DNA from: an uncultured Lachnospiraceae bacterium
Lineage (GTDB): Bacteria; Bacillota; Clostridia; Lachnospirales; Lachnospiraceae
Assembly (NCBI GenBank): GCA_947629865.1
Contig: CANRFJ010000001.1
Span: 169,590-233,589 of the forward strand
Reading direction: 5' to 3'
Length of the DNA: 64,000 nt
Positions 26,050 to 34,694 of the stretch are shown one piece after another. The position numbers were made by a program, and so were the translations under genes. The notes below the pieces were generated by a model. It searched no databases. It was not told where the DNA came from and saw only the letters and a program-made list of their open reading frames with translations. Each line of letters opens with the position of its first letter. Position 1 is the stretch's first letter.

Positions 26050-27345
26050 ATGTCCGATTTTATGAAAAATTATAATGATGTGATGAGCAGACATGTCGAA
26101 AATATAACAAAGATGGCACAGGCTGTTCAGGGAATATATGCAAATGAATCGTATATGAGCATGGTTCAGTCTGCACAGAAAATAACGGAGGTACTTAGCT
26201 TAGTTGAGCCTAAAGTGTATTACAATCAAAATGCTCTGAATGGTATGATAAAATTAGCGGAAAGTCTTTCAAAGAGTTCTTTTGTAAATATTGAAAGTAA
26301 AGAATTGTATGAAGTCTTACAAAAAAAATTTGCATCTCAATTGAAAATATTAAAACAGGAGAATTTAAAAAAAGTTGAAGAAAAAATCAGACATAGCATG
26401 CCTGACATTGATGCAGTATCCTTTAATCTTCAACGGGCAGCCAAGGCGGTACAAATATCCGAATATAAGAATTCAGATGAAATAGACGACGAGATTTATG
26501 ACGAGTATTCCTCTGATATTGAACATATTTTAGATGGAGAATTGACGGATGAAGAAATTGTTGAAAAAAATGCGAAGTCGGAGGGAAAACTTGCTAAGCT
26601 CTTATATAGAATTATTGTTTTTGTTGTAACTACTTTTTTTACAGGGTATTTGCAATATGCATGTGAGCCTGTATATAAACTGATAAACAAAGTGATTGTG
26701 AAAGAAGACGTAAGTGATTTGTCTAAGGAGGTAGGAAATCCGGCTAAAGGTACAAAATTTACCGTATGGGCAAAGAAGGATGGATATGTTGAAATAAGCT
26801 ATGAGGATGAAAACGGAAGTATACAGGGCTATATTTCAGAAGATGATTTTAACAATAAATCAGAATTAGTACAAGATGCTTTAGATGAAGAACAAATGGT
26901 TTTCATCAGTAAATGTATGTTATGTATGAGTAAATATTGGAATGTTGATTCTGATGAGACATATAAGAGATTAAATAAAGATTTTGATATTATCAAGGAA
27001 TATATAATGCTAGAATATGATAGGCTTGTAGAATTGACTGATGAAGAACTAGTATTGGATATTGATAGAGAATATAAGAAACGACAGAACACGAAGCCTG
27101 AGGATGAGTTTCAAAAAGCAGGTAATTATTCTGATGATGAATTAAGATTTGTTGTTTTTTGCATAGAAAGTCTTGCGGAGGATATGAATGTTGATCCGAT
27201 CATTGTGCATGATGCATTGACTAAAGAGAGCGATATTGTTGATCAGTATATTATTCCTTGTTATGAAACACTTCACACACAAGGAAAAGAATATATTGTT
27301 GAGAATCTAAAAGAAGTGATGGAGGAAAGAGGGATTGTGTTATGA
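26050..27345 (+). CDS. Membrane protein with SH3-like segment and two DUF3791-like C-terminal repeats
   Basis: 431 residues from the ATG at 26050, which has GGAGGTG just upstream; the longer frame from 25990 only reads the tail of the pglX relic. Order: a helical, partly coiled-coil N-terminal half; one membrane helix near residues 190-210 (IIVFVVTTFFTGYLQYA); an SH3-like strand region (GTKFTVWAKKDGYVEISYED); then two related helical units. The second unit (FVVFCIESLAEDMNVDP, then DQYIIPCYETLHTQGKEYI) is a clear DUF3791-type domain and the first (VFISKCMLCMSKYWNVD, ending DIDREYKKR) resembles it. The stop overlaps the start of the toxin-like gene by 4 bases, so translation is coupled. Confidence 0.65.
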   Translation: MSDFMKNYNDVMSRHVENITKMAQAVQGIYANESYMSMVQSAQKITEVLSLVEPKVYYNQNALNGMIKLAESLSKSSFVNIESKELYEVLQKKFASQLKILKQENLKKVEEKIRHSMPDIDAVSFNLQRAAKAVQISEYKNSDEIDDEIYDEYSSDIEHILDGELTDEEIVEKNAKSEGKLAKLLYRIIVFVVTTFFTGYLQYACEPVYKLINKVIVKEDVSDLSKEVGNPAKGTKFTVWAKKDGYVEISYEDENGSIQGYISEDDFNNKSELVQDALDEEQMVFISKCMLCMSKYWNVDSDETYKRLNKDFDIIKEYIMLEYDRLVELTDEELVLDIDREYKKRQNTKPEDEFQKAGNYSDDELRFVVFCIESLAEDMNVDPIIVHDALTKESDIVDQYIIPCYETLHTQGKEYIVENLKEVMEERGIVL

Positions 27346-27815
27346 AGGTATATCATGGTTCTTATGTAGAGGTAGCAAAACCGGATATATTACATTCGAG
27401 AGAAAAGGTTGATTTTGGTGTTGGGTTTTATGTTACGCCGATTGAAGAACAGGCAAAGAAATGGTGTAAACAATATATACTTAGGAACAAACCAGGTATT
27501 GTGAGTGTATATAATTTTGATGAAAAGGCATACAAGGAATGTTCTTCATTGCAGTTTGAATCTTATTCTGAGGAATGGCTGGATTTTGTTTTTAAATGCC
27601 GGAGAAAACAGGATAAATCTAATTATGAGATTGTAGCCGGTGGAGTTGCAAACGATAAGGTGTTTGATACAGTAGAGTTATATTTTAATGGAATTATTTC
27701 TAAGAAGGATGCTATTGGGAGACTGGCATATGAAAAGCCAAATTTTCAAATATGTTTGAGAGCGCAGAATGTGATAGACAAGTATCTTGCATTTGAAAGG
27801 AGCTATTCATTATGA
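27342..27815 (+). CDS. DUF3990 ADP-ribosyltransferase-like toxin
   Basis: 157 residues. The opening MKVYHGSYVEV, then FGVGFYVTP, matches DUF3990, a compact member of the ADP-ribosyltransferase superfamily: the YHGS start holds the NAD-binding position, and GxGFYVT is the second strand. YEIVAGGVANDKVFDTVELY is the conserved C-terminal block. Such genes normally form toxin-antitoxin pairs with DUF3791 partners, as here on both sides. It overlaps the upstream and the downstream gene by 4 bases each (ATGA), the tightest coupling in the window. Toxicity and target are inferred from the family only. Confidence 0.8.
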   Translation: MKVYHGSYVEVAKPDILHSREKVDFGVGFYVTPIEEQAKKWCKQYILRNKPGIVSVYNFDEKAYKECSSLQFESYSEEWLDFVFKCRRKQDKSNYEIVAGGVANDKVFDTVELYFNGIISKKDAIGRLAYEKPNFQICLRAQNVIDKYLAFERSYSL

Positions 27816-28027
27816 AAGCGAATCGGACTTTGCTACAGATGAAGTATGCGAGAATTATCCCGCTTTTTGCGGCGAAAGTCGGCATTAATACAAGTCAGGC
27901 ATTAGATTTTTTTTATCATTCTGTGGAATATCAACTGCTTAGGGAGGGTGTGTCTGACCTGCATTGCATGGATGAAGATTATATTGCAGAAGACCTGGCA
28001 GATGAATGGAGAGAAAGAGGAAATTAA
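27812..28027 (+). CDS. DUF3791 small protein, probable antitoxin
   Basis: 71 residues, entirely helical. The pattern KYARIIPLFAAKVGINTSQALDFFYHS, ending in an acidic tail with DLHCMDEDYIAEDLADEW, fits DUF3791, the usual partner of DUF3990 toxins. Its ATG overlaps the toxin stop by 4 bases, so both are made from one message. The protein at 26050-27345 carries related units on a membrane anchor. Confidence 0.78.
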   Translation: MKANRTLLQMKYARIIPLFAAKVGINTSQALDFFYHSVEYQLLREGVSDLHCMDEDYIAEDLADEWRERGN

Positions 28028-28036
28028 AAGGCTTAT

Positions 28037-28219
28037 TTGATATCGAAACAGTATGAGAGACAGCAAAGTGATTGTTCTAAAAATAGCACATATACGAGGG
28101 GCGAATTGGAGGATAGTTCAACCTGTCGGAAATTCCGACAGGTTCGTACTGAAGGCAGCAGACAGGTTTCAAGAGAAATTCCATATTACAATTTGGATAT
28201 GATCATTTCTCTCGGATAG
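28037..28219 (+). pseudogene. Fragment of a RhuM-family gene
   Basis: The stretch translates to a 60-codon piece whose end, REIPYYNLDMIISLG, is the RhuM/virulence-protein hallmark (YYNLDVIISVGYRV in family members); it is preceded by RGELEDSSTCRKF. It stops where YRV should follow, and the N-terminal and C-terminal parts are gone. The next 100 bases still hold a short open segment of unknown origin (IANNFAISLGSEMLRWSLEA). This marks the decayed right edge of the island. Confidence 0.55.
28120..28144. repeat. Perfect 12-bp inverted repeat
   Basis: AACCTGTCGGAA and TTCCGACAGGTT flank a single A. It lies inside the RhuM fragment (codons for TCRKFRQV) with no T run after it, so it is not a terminator. 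It may be chance, a protein-binding site or a rearrangement footprint. Confidence 0.6.
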
Positions 28220-28329
28220 CTAATAATTTTGCCATCAGTCTTGGCAGTGAAATGCTACGCTGGTCTCTGGAAGCAATTGACTACGTTATGACCAGACCGC
28301 CGGGACGCAAAAGCAGGGAGTGAATAAAA

Positions 28330-29016
28330 ATGGCGACAAGGAACAGTACCTATGATTTGAAAACCAGAGAGCAGGCGTTAGCCTATGGCCTGTCGTTTCC
28401 GGACACATATCAGGATGCGCCTTTTCATGACGCCAATTGGCAGCTGGTTCGCATGAAGGGTTCCAAAAAGGCGTTTTTGTGGACATACGAGCGCGACGGC
28501 TTTATTAATCTGAATGTGAAAGCGGAGGCCGAGGCAAGAGATTTCTGGAGGAGCGTCTATGAGGCCGTTGTGCCGGGGTGGCACCAGAACAAAGAGCACT
28601 GGAACACGATTATTCTGGACGGATCCATTCCGGATGATGATATTCGTCGGATGATTTCTGAGAGCTATGATTTGGTGGCAGACAGCCCGTCAAAAAGAAT
28701 TTATGAGGCGGTAAAAAGAATTCCCTCCGGTCATGTGGCAACCTACAGTCAGGTGGCGGAGATGGCGGGAAATAAAAAGATGGCAAGAGCGGTTGGAAAT
28801 GCATTACACAGGAATCCGGAACCATCGGAGATTCCCTGTTATCGCGTGGTCAATGCAAAGGGGTACTGTTCGGGAAGCTTTGCCTTTGGAGGGCCGGACG
28901 CCCAGGCAAAGCTGCTGCGTGAGGATGGAATTGAAGTAATCGATGACAGGGTGGATCTGGAGAAATATGGAATAGAAACGGAGGAAGCGCTGATTGCCGC
29001 AAGAGCCAGTCGCTAA
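28330..29016 (+). CDS. MmcQ/YjbR domain fused to O6-methylguanine-DNA methyltransferase-like domain
   Basis: 228 residues. Residues 1-115 are an MmcQ/YjbR-type domain (LSFPDTYQDAPFH, then KAFLWTYERDGFINLN). Residues about 120-205 are the helix-turn-helix and active-site region of alkylguanine methyltransferases: IPSGHVATYSQVAEMAG, ARAVGNALHRNP, then IPCYRVV. The acceptor cysteine is present but the usual PCHR reads PCYR. The protein probably repairs or senses alkylated guanine. The MmcQ half has a CyaY-like fold and may help DNA binding. It is the first gene of the GC-rich chromosomal part and is not part of the defence island. Confidence 0.85.
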   Translation: MATRNSTYDLKTREQALAYGLSFPDTYQDAPFHDANWQLVRMKGSKKAFLWTYERDGFINLNVKAEAEARDFWRSVYEAVVPGWHQNKEHWNTIILDGSIPDDDIRRMISESYDLVADSPSKRIYEAVKRIPSGHVATYSQVAEMAGNKKMARAVGNALHRNPEPSEIPCYRVVNAKGYCSGSFAFGGPDAQAKLLREDGIEVIDDRVDLEKYGIETEEALIAARASR

Positions 29017-29087
29017 TAGAATTTGGAAAACAAAAATACGGAGTGCGGTATGGCCCTGTTCCATACCGCTTCGCATATTCAGAACTC

Positions 29088-30146
29088 CTACCGCAGCCAT
29101 CCGGTATTCTTTCCCTTCTTTTTCCGGAAGGAGGTTCCCAGGGCGCGGCAGTACCGGGACAGCCGTTGGAGGATTTTCCGGCAGCGGCTTTTTCCGGCCG
29201 GCTCCGGCTGGTAATTATTGATGTCGGAGCGCGAGGAGATGGTGCAGGGGATAACTCTGGCCGGACTTTTCTTCTTCAGCAGTTTGCCGTCTCTGAAGGT
29301 GAACTGCTGTTGGAAAATCATAGTATCCTTATCCGGCGGATTGGTATTTCCGCCAAAGCAGAAATTTCCCAGACTGTATACAATGTAAGCGCCCCTGTAT
29401 TTCTCAATTCCCTGCAGGACATGGGGGTGGTGGCCCAGCACGAGATTTGCTCCCCTCTGCACCGCGTAGTGCGCCAGGGCCTTCTGCGTGTCGTTCGGGC
29501 CGCTGGTATATTCAATCCCCGCATGGATGCTCACGATAATTAAGTCGGCCTTTTTCTTTTTCAATTTCTTTATCCCCGACTGGATCAGACTCCTGTTGGC
29601 GGAAAAACTTTCCAAGCCGTTTACGGCCACCATGCCGATTTTTTTGCCCTTGGCCCGGTAGATGCCCGTCTTTCCGTAGGAGGCGTAACAGATTTTATTC
29701 TTTTTCAGGGCGGAGCAGGTGTCCTGATAACTGACGGAGCCGTAGTCCCGACAGTGGTTATTGGCAAAGGAGACGGCCTCGATATTTCCCTTTTTGAGGA
29801 TTTTTGCATAGGATGGGTTTCCGCGGAAAGCGTACTTTTTGGCTGCCCGCTGTCCGCGGCGCGACAGTGTGCCCTCAAAATTTACAATGCTTAAATCGTC
29901 CTTGGCAAAGATTGGGGCAACCCGACGGAAAAAATAGCGGTTGCTTTTTACTCGCCGGTATACCGAGTAAAAATTTGCGCTGGCAGGGGAGCTGCGGTCG
30001 CTGCCGAAGGTGCAGTCGCCGGCGGCGCTGATTGTGATTTGGACTTCCCTGTCCGCCGCTTTTTCTTCCGCGCCCGCCGTGGTGGCGCGGCCGCAGAAAA
30101 GAAGGGCGGCAAATAATATCGCTGAGACAAGTACCTGTTTCCTCAT
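29088..30146 (-). CDS. CapA-family metallophosphatase-like secreted protein
   Basis: 352 residues with a signal peptide (MRKQVLVSAILFAALLFCG, cleavage near TAGA). The rest is the CapA/PGA_cap fold: AAGDCTFGSD, VSFANNHCRDYG, IVSIHAGIEY and VLGHHPHVLQGIEKY carry the metal-binding Asp, Asn and His residues of calcineurin-like phosphoesterases. CapA proteins take part in poly-gamma-glutamate or surface-polymer export; no other cap genes are nearby, so the substrate is open. AGGAGGGAAC precedes the ATG. It converges on the MmcQ-fusion gene. Confidence 0.85.
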   Translation of the reverse strand: MRKQVLVSAILFAALLFCGRATTAGAEEKAADREVQITISAAGDCTFGSDRSSPASANFYSVYRRVKSNRYFFRRVAPIFAKDDLSIVNFEGTLSRRGQRAAKKYAFRGNPSYAKILKKGNIEAVSFANNHCRDYGSVSYQDTCSALKKNKICYASYGKTGIYRAKGKKIGMVAVNGLESFSANRSLIQSGIKKLKKKKADLIIVSIHAGIEYTSGPNDTQKALAHYAVQRGANLVLGHHPHVLQGIEKYRGAYIVYSLGNFCFGGNTNPPDKDTMIFQQQFTFRDGKLLKKKSPARVIPCTISSRSDINNYQPEPAGKSRCRKILQRLSRYCRALGTSFRKKKGKNTGWLR

Positions 30147-30288
30147 AAGTGTTCCCTCCTGTCCGGATTTTTTATTTTCAGTGTTGGTATGTCTGTTATT
30201 TTACCGCCCCTGCGGGCGTTTTGCAAGAAAATTCCATATATGGTATGATTGATTACAGATAATCTGTGTTTGCAGGGGAGGATTTAAA

Positions 30289-31218
30289 GTGAAGGTATTC
30301 AGTGCGGGTTCTCCGGAGGAGGCAGTTAAAGCGCTTTTCGGGGAAAATATAACGATTACAGACAGGCGGCCGGTATACGGCGGGGACATCAACGACTCCT
30401 ACCGGCTGTCTCTGTCGGACGGATCTTCTATATTCATGAAGTGCAATGCGATAAAAAATTTTTCTTTCTTCGAGGCGGAGGCAAAGGGACTGGAGGCGCT
30501 GCGAAGCGCTGGTGTGATTGGCGTGCCGGAGGTTCTGGGCATGGGGAGGGACGCGGGGAGAGGAAGGTCGTTCCTCTTGCTCAGCTTCCTGGAGAAGGGG
30601 ACGCGTATAAACGGTTACTGGGAGGTATTCGGAAGGGAGCTGGCGCTGCTTCACCGGGCGGACTGTCTTGGCTTCGTCATGGAGGGGCGCAGCCTTCCGT
30701 CAGGGGAAACGCCGTTTTTTGGCTTCGCATCGGACAACTATATCGGGGCCTCGCCCCAGATAAATACGCCGGTACAGGGATGGGTTTCCTTTTTCCGGGA
30801 ATGTCGTCTGCTTCCCCAGATAAAGATGGCGGAGCGCTCTCTGGGCCTGCGGGCGCGCAGACAGTGTGAAAAATTGCTGGAGAATCTGGAAGCCTACCTG
30901 ACGGAGCCGGAGTTTCCATCGCTCCTGCACGGCGACCTGTGGAGCGGCAATGCGGTGTGCGGCCCGGACGGAAAGGCGTGGATACTTGATCCCGCCGTGT
31001 ATGTGGGCCATTTTGAGGCCGAGCTTGCCATGACGGAACTGTTCGGGGCGAACCCGCCCTCCTTTTACGGGGCGTATCATGAGATAACGCCCATTGACAG
31101 CGGATACGGAGACAGAAGGGACTTATATAACCTGTATCACATGCTGAACCACCTGAATCTCTTTGGCGGCTCGTACCGCAGCTCCGTGCAGAGGATACTG
31201 GAGCGATATGCGGGGTAA
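30289..31218 (+). CDS. Fructosamine kinase family protein
   Basis: 309 residues. The protein-kinase-like fold of FN3K is visible: VYGGDINDSYRL (nucleotide loop), SIFMKCN (Lys), SFLEKGT (hinge), LLHGDLWSGN (catalytic Asp loop) and WILDPAVYVG (metal-binding Asp). Family members phosphorylate ketosamines on glycated proteins or small molecules and so start deglycation. It stands alone, divergent from the capA-like gene; GTG 30289 lies behind GGGGAGG. Confidence 0.88.
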   Translation: MKVFSAGSPEEAVKALFGENITITDRRPVYGGDINDSYRLSLSDGSSIFMKCNAIKNFSFFEAEAKGLEALRSAGVIGVPEVLGMGRDAGRGRSFLLLSFLEKGTRINGYWEVFGRELALLHRADCLGFVMEGRSLPSGETPFFGFASDNYIGASPQINTPVQGWVSFFRECRLLPQIKMAERSLGLRARRQCEKLLENLEAYLTEPEFPSLLHGDLWSGNAVCGPDGKAWILDPAVYVGHFEAELAMTELFGANPPSFYGAYHEITPIDSGYGDRRDLYNLYHMLNHLNLFGGSYRSSVQRILERYAG

Positions 31219-31355
31219 GCTGTTCGCGGGAGCATGTTTGCCATAAAAGTCAAATTATTTGCGAAATGTATCATTGATAACTCCCTGTCTGCCATGATAA
31301 AATCATATTATAATTTACGTTATTATACGAAATATATCAAAAAGGAGGGTTTTCA

Positions 31356-34271
31356 TTGAAAAACAAAATGAGGAAAAGAGCTGCTCTTTTCATGACCTTT
31401 GTGATGGTGGCTTCCATGATTGTCAGCCAGCCGGCAGAGGCGGCCAAAAAGCCGTCGCTGAACAAAAAAAGCGTCGTGTTAAAAGCAGGTAAGACAGTGA
31501 AACTGAAAGTAAAACATGCCAAAAAGAAGGCGAAAGTCACCTGGAAGTCCAGCAAGAAAAAGGTGGCAAAGATTGTCAAAAAGACAAAAAAGGGAAATGC
31601 CTATGCCAAAATTAAGGGCCTGAAGAAGGGAAAAACTACAATTACGGCAAAATATAAGGCAGGAAAGGTAAAGAAGACATTGAAGTGCACAGTTAAGGTG
31701 ACAGGCAAAGGCAATGAAAAGAATACCGATAATCCGGCCGCAACGAAGACGCCGGGACAGACGAATCCGTCAGCTTCGCCGACGGCATCGAACGGTGCGG
31801 GCGGGACAGGCAAACCGACTGTTTCTGCGACCGCGACGGCGACGGCAACCGCAACCGCGACTTCGGGGACGCCATTTACCGGATCATTTACGGATGAGCA
31901 GGGGGTATACCATAACTATCTGGGGACAATTCTGAAGAACCCAAGCGTGATTTATGGGGACTCCTTTAACAATCATCATCATATGCAGAGCTTTAAGGGA
32001 CACGACTATATTTTCTATCATTCAACAGTGCTTGGAAATACGCTGTTCCGCGACGGAAAGAAGTACAGAAACCTGCATGTGGACGAGATCAATGTAGATG
32101 AGAAAACAGATAAGATCACCATTGAACCTTCGTATGAAGGCGTAAAGCAGATTGAGAATTTCAATCCGTATAAGAATTATGACGGCAGCGTGCGGTATGT
32201 CAATGCAACGACAGCGGCAAAGAGCGCCGGCGTCAAATCGACAAGGGATGACAGACAGGTTGTATATTCAATCAATGGCTCGCCGATGGTACTGGACGAG
32301 ATCGACACCGGTGACTGGACAATGATCAAGGGCGTTGACTTTGGCGAGAGCGGACTGAAAAATATCGGCATGGAATACAAGGCCGGTGAGGATAAGGGCC
32401 GGGTAGAAGTATTTCTGGACGATCCGACTGACATGAACAACCGGATTGCGACGATAGATATTCTTGAGGCTGCAGATGATTACACCTGCAAGAATGTAAA
32501 GACAGATAAGGCTGTTACGGGCGTGCACTCTGTGTACTTCGTGTTCCGCGGCAGCAATTACCAGATTGCTTCCTGGATATTCTCCGAGGATGAGAACGCG
32601 GTATTGCCGGATCTGTCAAAAAGACCGGCAGCAGGCGCATCCTCCGGCGGCTCGGACGGAGTGAACACGGGCTGGAATGAAAATGCGACAGAGTACACGA
32701 TGCCTCTGAACGAGGAGACGCTTCACTGCGACGAGGGTGCGACCTGGGCAGAGGGAACTAAACCGGGAAGCATTGTGATTGAGATGAACGGACAGTATCC
32801 GGGCGTGTGGTTCTCGATACCGGACGATGTAAAACAGACGTTTTCATCCATTGAATTTACCTATGAGGGCGCAACGGCAGGCGGATTTGGCGCGACTGTG
32901 AACTTTGAGGGCAGAAGCTACAAGACGGATTGTATCTTCGGCGACGTCTCAAATCCTGTCTGGTTCCAGGCGGGAGAGGGAGAGCAGACGCAGTCCTTTG
33001 ACCTGGAGAAGGGAACCGGAGCGTCAGACTACGAAAACAAGACCTTTGCACATTTCAAAGTGTTCAGAAATAATTCAGAGAATGTGACGCTGACGATTAA
33101 CTCCGTAGTATTAAAGAGGAAGACGCCGGCTACAACGCCGACACCGTCGCCGACACCGACTCCGACTCAAAAGCCGAATCCGACGCCGACGGATTTTGAG
33201 AAGAACACACAGAATTATTCATATTTCAACGATTACACGCTGGGCTGGAAAAATGGAGTCGTGGCATATAAAAACGGAGAGAGAATGAATTCGCTGGACG
33301 ACGTTGACGCGGAGGTTTACAATAAGAAGGACGACAACATCTTCGGACAGCACATCAAAAATAATAACTGGTGGAGCGACAAGATCACGCTTACCCAGCC
33401 GCTGCAGTACACACTGGACAACGGTGAGGTAAAAGACATCAACAGTATGCTTACCAATTATGATTTTGCGGCGGATCCGACGGCGATTGACAACTCGGAC
33501 GTAGATGGAAAACTGTATGTATATGGAACGACCGAGGGAATCAAGTATAAAAACGGTGTTTTGGAAGGAAACGGAGACGGCGATGCGTATGCTAACCACT
33601 CCCTGACAATCCTTTCCACGCAGGATATGGTGAACTGGACAGACGAGGGCACCATGGATAACCAGAACCTCACCAACGAACCGTCCTCGGCTCCGGCCAA
33701 GAACAAGGTTAAGTGCAAGTGGGCGAGCAAGGCATGGGCTCCGTCCGGAATCAAGATTGACGCAGACGGCGACGGCAAATATAAATACTATCTATTCTAT
33801 ACAAACAGCGGCGCAATCGGTTATGTGCAGAGCGACTCGCCTACCGGCCCGTGGAAGGACGACCTCGGCACAGTGCTGTTTAACCAGTCGGCGCCAAACT
33901 GCAAGGACGTTACATGGTGCTTCGATCCGGCAGCGCTGGTAGACGACAAGGGCAATGCGTATGTATACTTCGGAGGCGGTATACCGTCGGGCGGAGACAA
34001 TGCGCATCCAAAGACAGCCCGCGTCTGCAAGATCCGGTTTGAGGAAGGAACGGGCAAGGTTCTGATGGATGGAGAGCCACAGGAGCTGGATAATTATTAC
34101 ATGTTTGAGGACAGTGAGATCAACCAGTTCCACGGCAAATACTATTACTCCTATTGTACGAACTTTAACGTCAAAAAGAATAACTGGGTTTCCAATGGGG
34201 AGATTGCCTGCTATGTATCCTCGGATCCGATGAATATATCCTTCGATCCGGAGAGCGTATCCGGCAAATAA
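31356..34271 (+). CDS. Secreted GH43-type glycosidase with circularly permuted catalytic domain
   Basis: 971 residues, TTG start behind AAGGAGGG, signal peptide to about residue 29. Order: a Lys-rich Big_2 Ig-like domain (30-115); a Ser/Thr/Ala linker; the second half of a GH43 beta-propeller (186-260, NNHHHM at 205-210); a CBM6-like domain (to about 420); another jelly-roll module (440-590); a Pro/Thr linker; then the first half of GH43 (about 615-971), with catalytic-type Asp in ADPTA (D707), Asp in FDPAAL (D857) and Glu in FEDSEIN (E921). In normal GH43 enzymes the last half would directly follow the first. The protein ends at ESVSGK, exactly where that half should begin. It probably acts on arabinoxylan-type chains. 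Confidence 0.85.
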   Translation: MKNKMRKRAALFMTFVMVASMIVSQPAEAAKKPSLNKKSVVLKAGKTVKLKVKHAKKKAKVTWKSSKKKVAKIVKKTKKGNAYAKIKGLKKGKTTITAKYKAGKVKKTLKCTVKVTGKGNEKNTDNPAATKTPGQTNPSASPTASNGAGGTGKPTVSATATATATATATSGTPFTGSFTDEQGVYHNYLGTILKNPSVIYGDSFNNHHHMQSFKGHDYIFYHSTVLGNTLFRDGKKYRNLHVDEINVDEKTDKITIEPSYEGVKQIENFNPYKNYDGSVRYVNATTAAKSAGVKSTRDDRQVVYSINGSPMVLDEIDTGDWTMIKGVDFGESGLKNIGMEYKAGEDKGRVEVFLDDPTDMNNRIATIDILEAADDYTCKNVKTDKAVTGVHSVYFVFRGSNYQIASWIFSEDENAVLPDLSKRPAAGASSGGSDGVNTGWNENATEYTMPLNEETLHCDEGATWAEGTKPGSIVIEMNGQYPGVWFSIPDDVKQTFSSIEFTYEGATAGGFGATVNFEGRSYKTDCIFGDVSNPVWFQAGEGEQTQSFDLEKGTGASDYENKTFAHFKVFRNNSENVTLTINSVVLKRKTPATTPTPSPTPTPTQKPNPTPTDFEKNTQNYSYFNDYTLGWKNGVVAYKNGERMNSLDDVDAEVYNKKDDNIFGQHIKNNNWWSDKITLTQPLQYTLDNGEVKDINSMLTNYDFAADPTAIDNSDVDGKLYVYGTTEGIKYKNGVLEGNGDGDAYANHSLTILSTQDMVNWTDEGTMDNQNLTNEPSSAPAKNKVKCKWASKAWAPSGIKIDADGDGKYKYYLFYTNSGAIGYVQSDSPTGPWKDDLGTVLFNQSAPNCKDVTWCFDPAALVDDKGNAYVYFGGGIPSGGDNAHPKTARVCKIRFEEGTGKVLMDGEPQELDNYYMFEDSEINQFHGKYYYSYCTNFNVKKNNWVSNGEIACYVSSDPMNISFDPESVSGK

Positions 34272-34301
34272 TGACAAGAGGAGAGAACATAGAGTAAATG
34301 A

Positions 34302-34341
34302 AAACGGCCCGCAGATTGTCCATACAGTCTGCGGGCCGTTT
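34302..34341 (+). terminator. Strong terminator after the GH43 gene
   Basis: AAACGGCCCGCAGA pairs perfectly with TCTGCGGGCCGTTT across a 12-base loop, 30 bases after the GH43 stop. The A and T ends would let it work in both directions. Confidence 0.85.
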
Positions 34342-34430
34342 GCGTGCGCAGACTGTTGACGCAGGCGGCGGCTTTGTGCTATGATTTGATTACAGGCATA
34401 CAGAAATGGCTGCCGGAATGGAGGGATAGC

Positions 34431-34694
34431 GTGGAATATAATTACAGGACAAAGGAAACCTGTTCCACCAATATCAGATTTGATATTGAGGGGGACACGA
34501 TACGCAACGTCGTCTTCACGGGGGGCTGCAATGGCAATCTGCAGGCGATTCCGCGGCTGGTGGACGGCATGACGGTAGACGAGATTGAGGCGAAGTGCAA
34601 GGGTATAATCTGCAGGGGCAAACACACCTCCTGCGCAGACCAGCTTGCGTGCGCCGTGAGGGAAGCCTACGAGGCGAATGGAGGGAAAGCATGA
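34431..34694 (+). CDS. TSCPD domain protein (TIGR03905 family)
   Basis: 87 residues. The GTG at 34431 is preferred because GGAGGGA lies 4-9 bases before it; the longer frame upstream has no site. Conserved features are a Cys in ETCSTNIRF, GGCNGNLQAI, and the closing KHTSCADQLACAV that names the TSCPD domain. These small Cys-rich proteins probably bind a metal, and related domains occur in ribonucleotide reductases. Its stop overlaps the start of the aldo/keto reductase gene by 4 bases, so the two are coupled. Confidence 0.85.
   Translation: MEYNYRTKETCSTNIRFDIEGDTIRNVVFTGGCNGNLQAIPRLVDGMTVDEIEAKCKGIICRGKHTSCADQLACAVREAYEANGGKA

Noticed and set aside
28120..28144. Inverted repeat as a transcription terminator
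   Set aside because: No loop worth the name and no T run follows; it also lies within a former coding region.
1..28330. Insertion sequence, integrase or prophage genes in the island
   Set aside because: I looked for transposase, integrase and phage structural genes on both strands and found none, despite the decayed genes; only a RhuM fragment hints at mobile DNA.
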